Source: Chloroflexota bacterium (GTDB taxonomy: Bacteria; Chloroflexota; Dehalococcoidia; Lucifugimonadales; Lucifugimonadaceae). From it: 8,842 bases of DNA. The notes beneath the pieces were generated by a model. The model did not search any database. It was not told the DNA's origin and worked only from the letters and a program-made list of their open reading frames with translations. Shown piece by piece: positions 6,835 through 8,842 of this stretch; positions within the stretch are counted from its first letter, which is position 1; every line of letters starts with the position of its first letter. A program made the translations under genes and the position numbers. The stretch spans positions 1 through 8,842 of the forward strand of contig JAJCYX010000267.1 of NCBI GenBank assembly GCA_029262715.1, read 5' to 3'.

Positions 6835-8250
6835 CCACCCTCAGCCACGCGCCAATCAGATCGCTCGAATAACAATGGAAGACGTCGACCCGCCGGACGC
6901 AGGCGTACCGGACGGCCTCAGCGACCTCAAGCTGGAATCAGCGACAGAGAACTTGAGGCTTTGGAAGCCGAGCTCCCAGATCTCGGCAACCTTGGCGCAA
7001 AGACGCTAGACGAACTGCGCGAACTTGCTGTCGAAAAGAAGATCAAGCGCATCCCACAGCGACGTACCGAAATCATCATGGAGCTTCTTACGGTTCTTGG
7101 TGAAGAGACCGGACAGCTACTCGGTGCTGGCGTACTCGACGTACTGCACGACGGGTATGGCTTCCTGCGTCCTCCAGGTAAAAAGGGGACTCCTGATGAC
7201 ATCTATGTCTCCCAGTCGATAATCAGACGACACGGTCTTCGCCAGGGCGACATGATCGCCGGTCAGCTCCGTCAACCTAAAGAAGGCGAGAAATACTACG
7301 GTCTGCTTAAGGTCGAGGTGGTCAACGGGCACGACCCTGAGTCTGCGCGCCTGCGACCCAAGTTCGAGCACCTCACATCTGTCTATCCAGACGAGCAGAT
7401 GCATCTCGCAACCACGCCACGCCTTCTTGGCACAAGGCTGATCGACATAGTTGCGCCTATCGGTCGCGGACAAAGGGCATTGCTTGTAGCACCCCCGAAG
7501 GCGGGCAAGACAGTCTTGCTCAAGCAGATCGCCAACGGCATTCGGGAAAACAATCCCGAGGTTCACCTGATTGTCTCCCTCATCGGCGAGCGCCCTGAGG
7601 AAGTGACGGATATGCAACGCTCAATCGATGGTGAGGTGTACAGCTCCACCTTTGACGAGCCTGTCGAAGATCACACACGTACAGCTGAAGTTTCGCTGGA
7701 GCGCGCCAGACGCTTGGTGGAAAGCGGAGAGCACGTCGTACTACTGCTGGACAGCCTGACGCGACTGGCACGTGCGTACAACATTGCTGTCCCCAGCAGC
7801 GGCAAGACCCTGTCCGGAGGTATGGACCCGTTCGCGCTGTATCCACCGAAGGCCTTCTTCGGTGCGGCGCGTAACTGTGAGGAGGGCGGAAGCCTGACAA
7901 TCGTTGCCACGTGTCTTATCGACACCGGATCGCGTCTCGACGATCTGATCTATGAAGAGTTCAAGGGAACGGGTAACCAGGAACTGCACCTGGATCGACG
8001 TCTTGCTGACCGCCGGCTCTGGCCAGCCATAGACATTGAACGCAGTGGAACCCGAAGAGAGGAGCTTCTCCAGGATGAAGCAACTCTGAAGCAGGTTTGG
8101 CTGCTCAGGCGAATGGTCGCCATCATCAGCCAGGACTCACCGAACTCAACAGACGCCGCTGAGCGCGTGGTTGAGCGAATGAACCGCACAAAGACTAACG
8201 AAGAGTTCTTGCAGTCCATCACCCAACCGGAAAAACCCAGCGTGGCCTAA
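6832..8250 (+). CDS. rho: Transcription termination factor Rho
   Basis: Rho is a hexameric RNA-dependent ATPase/translocase that ends transcription of untranslated RNA. I start it at CTG 6832 (472 residues) because of the well-placed AGGAGG; a conservative start is TTG 6961 (429 residues, near the 419 of Escherichia coli), whose only nearby GAGG is two bases away. Numbering from CTG: residues 1-35 form a probably disordered basic segment with ten Arg (RRR at 17-19 and 23-25). The N-terminal helical domain is at about 47-86. The cold-shock RNA-binding domain has DGYGFLR (107-113). Walker A is APPKAGKT (220-227), with Lys226. LIGERPEE holds Glu253 and Arg254. DSLTRLARAY begins at Asp307, and EEFKGTGN forms the inner RNA-binding loop region. 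The Asp usual before the catalytic Glu in Escherichia coli is Gly252 here. The gene has its own promoter and terminator. Confidence 0.96.
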   Translation: MPPSATRQSDRSNNNGRRRPAGRRRTGRPQRPQAGISDRELEALEAELPDLGNLGAKTLDELRELAVEKKIKRIPQRRTEIIMELLTVLGEETGQLLGAGVLDVLHDGYGFLRPPGKKGTPDDIYVSQSIIRRHGLRQGDMIAGQLRQPKEGEKYYGLLKVEVVNGHDPESARLRPKFEHLTSVYPDEQMHLATTPRLLGTRLIDIVAPIGRGQRALLVAPPKAGKTVLLKQIANGIRENNPEVHLIVSLIGERPEEVTDMQRSIDGEVYSSTFDEPVEDHTRTAEVSLERARRLVESGEHVVLLLDSLTRLARAYNIAVPSSGKTLSGGMDPFALYPPKAFFGAARNCEEGGSLTIVATCLIDTGSRLDDLIYEEFKGTGNQELHLDRRLADRRLWPAIDIERSGTRREELLQDEATLKQVWLLRRMVAIISQDSPNSTDAAERVVERMNRTKTNEEFLQSITQPEKPSVA

Positions 8251-8285
8251 GAGCCTCAACCCTCTTAAATGGGGCAAGTGATCAA

Positions 8286-8307
8286 GGTTCACGGAGTCAC
8301 CGTAACC
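8286..8307 (+). repeat. Bulged hairpin just after rho
   Basis: GGTT (8286-8289), a bulged C, then ACGG (8291-8294) pair with CCGT (8300-8303) and AACC (8304-8307) around the loop AGTCA. The layout is strikingly like the 6749-6770 hairpin: same bulge position, 5-base loop and ACG/CGT core. It lies between the rho stop and its terminator. Confidence 0.4.
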
Positions 8308-8319
8308 GAATAGATGGAC

Positions 8320-8358
8320 AGAAGGCTGAGCATTTAACAGTGCTCAGCCTTCTTGTTT
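8320..8358 (+). terminator. Intrinsic terminator of rho
   Basis: A perfect 13-bp inverted repeat, AGAAGGCTGAGCA (8320-8332) and TGCTCAGCCTTCT (8341-8353), has an 8-base loop and is followed by TGTTT, a modest U-rich tail. It starts 70 bp after the rho stop. The other orientation lacks a T-tract, so it is a rightward terminator. Confidence 0.85.
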
Positions 8359-8445
8359 GAACTCAAATATCATTCGTAGCTCATCAAAGGAACGTATGGT
8401 TAAAGTACGGAACAGGCGGTAGCTGTGAGATTTGATGGGTGGAGA

Positions 8446-8528
8446 CCGGTAGGTTCGCTGAGTAGGTACTGTAATTCTCGCGTAACCAATCTGGCCTTTA
8501 ATTGGTGTTGGTACTCGTTGACTACCGG
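8446..8528 (+). repeat. Nested inverted repeats, candidate structured RNA
   Basis: Three helices nest in order: CCGGTAG (8446-8452) with CTACCGG (8522-8528); GAGTA (8460-8464) with TACTC (8512-8516); ACCAAT (8485-8490) with ATTGGT (8501-8506). Together they could fold as one long arm with internal loops. Any one could arise by chance in a window this size; the nesting is what makes it notable. Strand is arbitrary. Confidence 0.3.
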
Positions 8529-8584
8529 CATGGGGTGTCCCTAAAGTGTGTTTGAGCACTCGGTTCATTCAGGCGGTGAAGCTA

Positions 8585-8622
8585 TATCCGGTTTCGGATA
8601 GGTGGAATCACCCAAAGCTGGG
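8585..8622 (+). repeat. Row of three small tetraloop hairpins
   Basis: TATCCG-GTTT-CGGATA (8585-8600), GGTG-GAAT-CACC (8601-8612) and CCCA-AAGC-TGGG (8611-8622) lie end to end. The last two share two bases, so they exclude each other. The first is the strongest. No U-tract follows. Confidence 0.3.
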
Positions 8623-8653
8623 AGAAACGGGAAAAAGGGACAGCTCATTTGGC

Positions 8654-8683
8654 TTGACACTGCAATTTGGGCAGTGATTAAAT
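8654..8683 (+). promoter_or_regulatory. Promoter with internal palindrome
   Basis: A perfect TTGACA (8654-8659), an 18-base spacer and TTAAAT (8678-8683), preceded by TGA, make a good sigma-70-type promoter. The spacer contains the perfect inverted repeat CACTGC (8658-8663) and GCAGTG (8671-8676), placed like a repressor operator. The predicted start is near 8690. Confidence 0.55.
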
Positions 8684-8708
8684 CGCATGGGCTCAGCCCG
8701 AGGTCCGA

Positions 8709-8842
8709 TTGCGCGCGCGCCGATTCGCGTGCTCAGGTCCTTTAAGAAGTAGTATTGGAATCGGCACCCTGGCCGCCGCGTTGGCGCTAGGTACTAACAG
8801 CATCGGAGACCTCCGAGTTTTAGAACCACCCGGCACCGGCAG
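8709..8842 (+). CDS. Possible start of an exported protein, cut by window edge
   Basis: This frame is open to the right edge (44 complete codons from TTG 8709). GAGG (8700-8703) lies five bases before the TTG, and a strong promoter lies about 20 bases before that, so transcription, ribosome site and start line up. The predicted N-terminus is basic (MRARRFACSGPLRSS) and is followed by a hydrophobic run IGIGTLAAALALG (about residues 16-28), like a signal peptide or membrane anchor, then more polar sequence. I do not recognise the protein. An open frame of this length is not rare at this GC, so it could be spurious. Confidence 0.3.
   Translation, partial: MRARRFACSGPLRSSIGIGTLAAALALGTNSIGDLRVLEPPGTG

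Larger units (their letters stand above)
8359..8653. other. Non-coding stretch with stem-loops, no gene seen
   Basis: Between the rho terminator and the next promoter I see no credible coding region; the one open frame on the minus strand has unlikely composition and runs into the terminator. The stretch holds a set of nested inverted repeats (8446-8528) and a row of small tetraloop hairpins (8585-8622). No promoter for an RNA gene is evident, and it is not a tRNA or a recognisable 5S, tmRNA or RNase P segment. Confidence 0.55.

Noticed and set aside
6875..7009. ATG-started short frame (MEDVDPPDAG...) overlapping the rho 5' end in another frame
   Set aside because: No Shine-Dalgarno, and it stops at a TAG near 7007 inside rho. 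It would need a frameshift to join rho, whereas the rho frame itself is open back to the CTG.
8344..8568. 74-codon open frame on the minus strand after rho
   Set aside because: Its 3' end runs into the right arm of the rho terminator, it has no convincing start site or domain, and its composition is atypical.
8711..8720. Alternating GC tract, possible Z-DNA or simple repeat
   Set aside because: Only ten bases long; unremarkable at this base composition.
8687..8752. 21-codon ATG frame (MGSARGPIARAPIRVLRSFKK)
   Set aside because: The ATG lies at or before the predicted transcription start, has no ribosome site, and overlaps the TTG 8709 frame.
8693..8803. 36-codon minus-strand frame preceded by GGAGGT
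   Set aside because: The Shine-Dalgarno match is part of a small CGGAG/CTCCG palindrome; no promoter on that strand and no protein-like pattern.
1..8842. CRISPR array, insertion sequence, prophage, toxin-antitoxin or defence genes
   Set aside because: No regularly spaced repeats, transposase, integrase or target-site duplication seen; all supported genes are housekeeping or small operon partners.

Overview
The window is ordinary bacterial core-genome sequence of moderate-to-high GC. It carries translation, nucleotide and transcription-termination genes and shows no sign of a phage, transposon or CRISPR array. The best guess for the source is a Chloroflexota-type bacterium (Dehalococcoidia/SAR202-like). 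This is an inference from the style of the small lipoprotein, the Arg-rich Rho N-terminus and the mix of GTG, TTG and CTG starts; no marker here settles it.

Layout. (1) At 2-1576 (+) is the 3' part of argS (arginyl-tRNA synthetase), cut by the left edge. (2) A tight leftward operon, 4332 down to 1608 (-), converges on argS with only 31 bp between stop codons. Its order is gatC, gatA, a small lipoprotein gene, then a gamma-carbonic-anhydrase-like gene. GatC and gatA are 6 bp apart and in the same frame; the last two junctions are 4-bp start/stop overlaps (ATGA and GTGA), which suggests translational coupling. GatB, needed for a working GatCAB enzyme, is not in the window. (3) 4333-4734 is a divergent regulatory region with a near-consensus promoter toward pyrG, a weaker one toward gatC, and inverted and direct repeats. 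(4) 4735-6435 (+) is pyrG (CTP synthase), starting with a TTG directly after an in-frame stop. (5) 6436-6831 is the rho leader, with an extended -10 promoter and a roughly 330-nt untranslated region. (6) 6832-8250 (+) is rho, probably starting at a CTG behind a perfect AGGAGG, and closed by a strong intrinsic terminator at 8320-8358. (7) 8359-8842 has no clear complete gene. It holds several nested or tandem stem-loops, a TTGACA promoter with a palindrome between its boxes, and perhaps the first codons of an exported protein running off the right edge.

How the genes fit together. ArgS charges tRNA-Arg. GatCAB makes Gln-tRNA(Gln) and/or Asn-tRNA(Asn) by transamidation using glutamine. PyrG also uses glutamine as nitrogen donor to make CTP. 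Rho ends transcripts. These are housekeeping functions. The lipoprotein and carbonic-anhydrase-like protein in the gat operon have no obvious mechanistic link to it. I did not find a convincing undescribed system. The items most worth checking are the CTG start and basic extension of Rho, the structured pyrG and rho leaders, the lipoprotein in the gat operon, and the unexplained structured stretch after rho.
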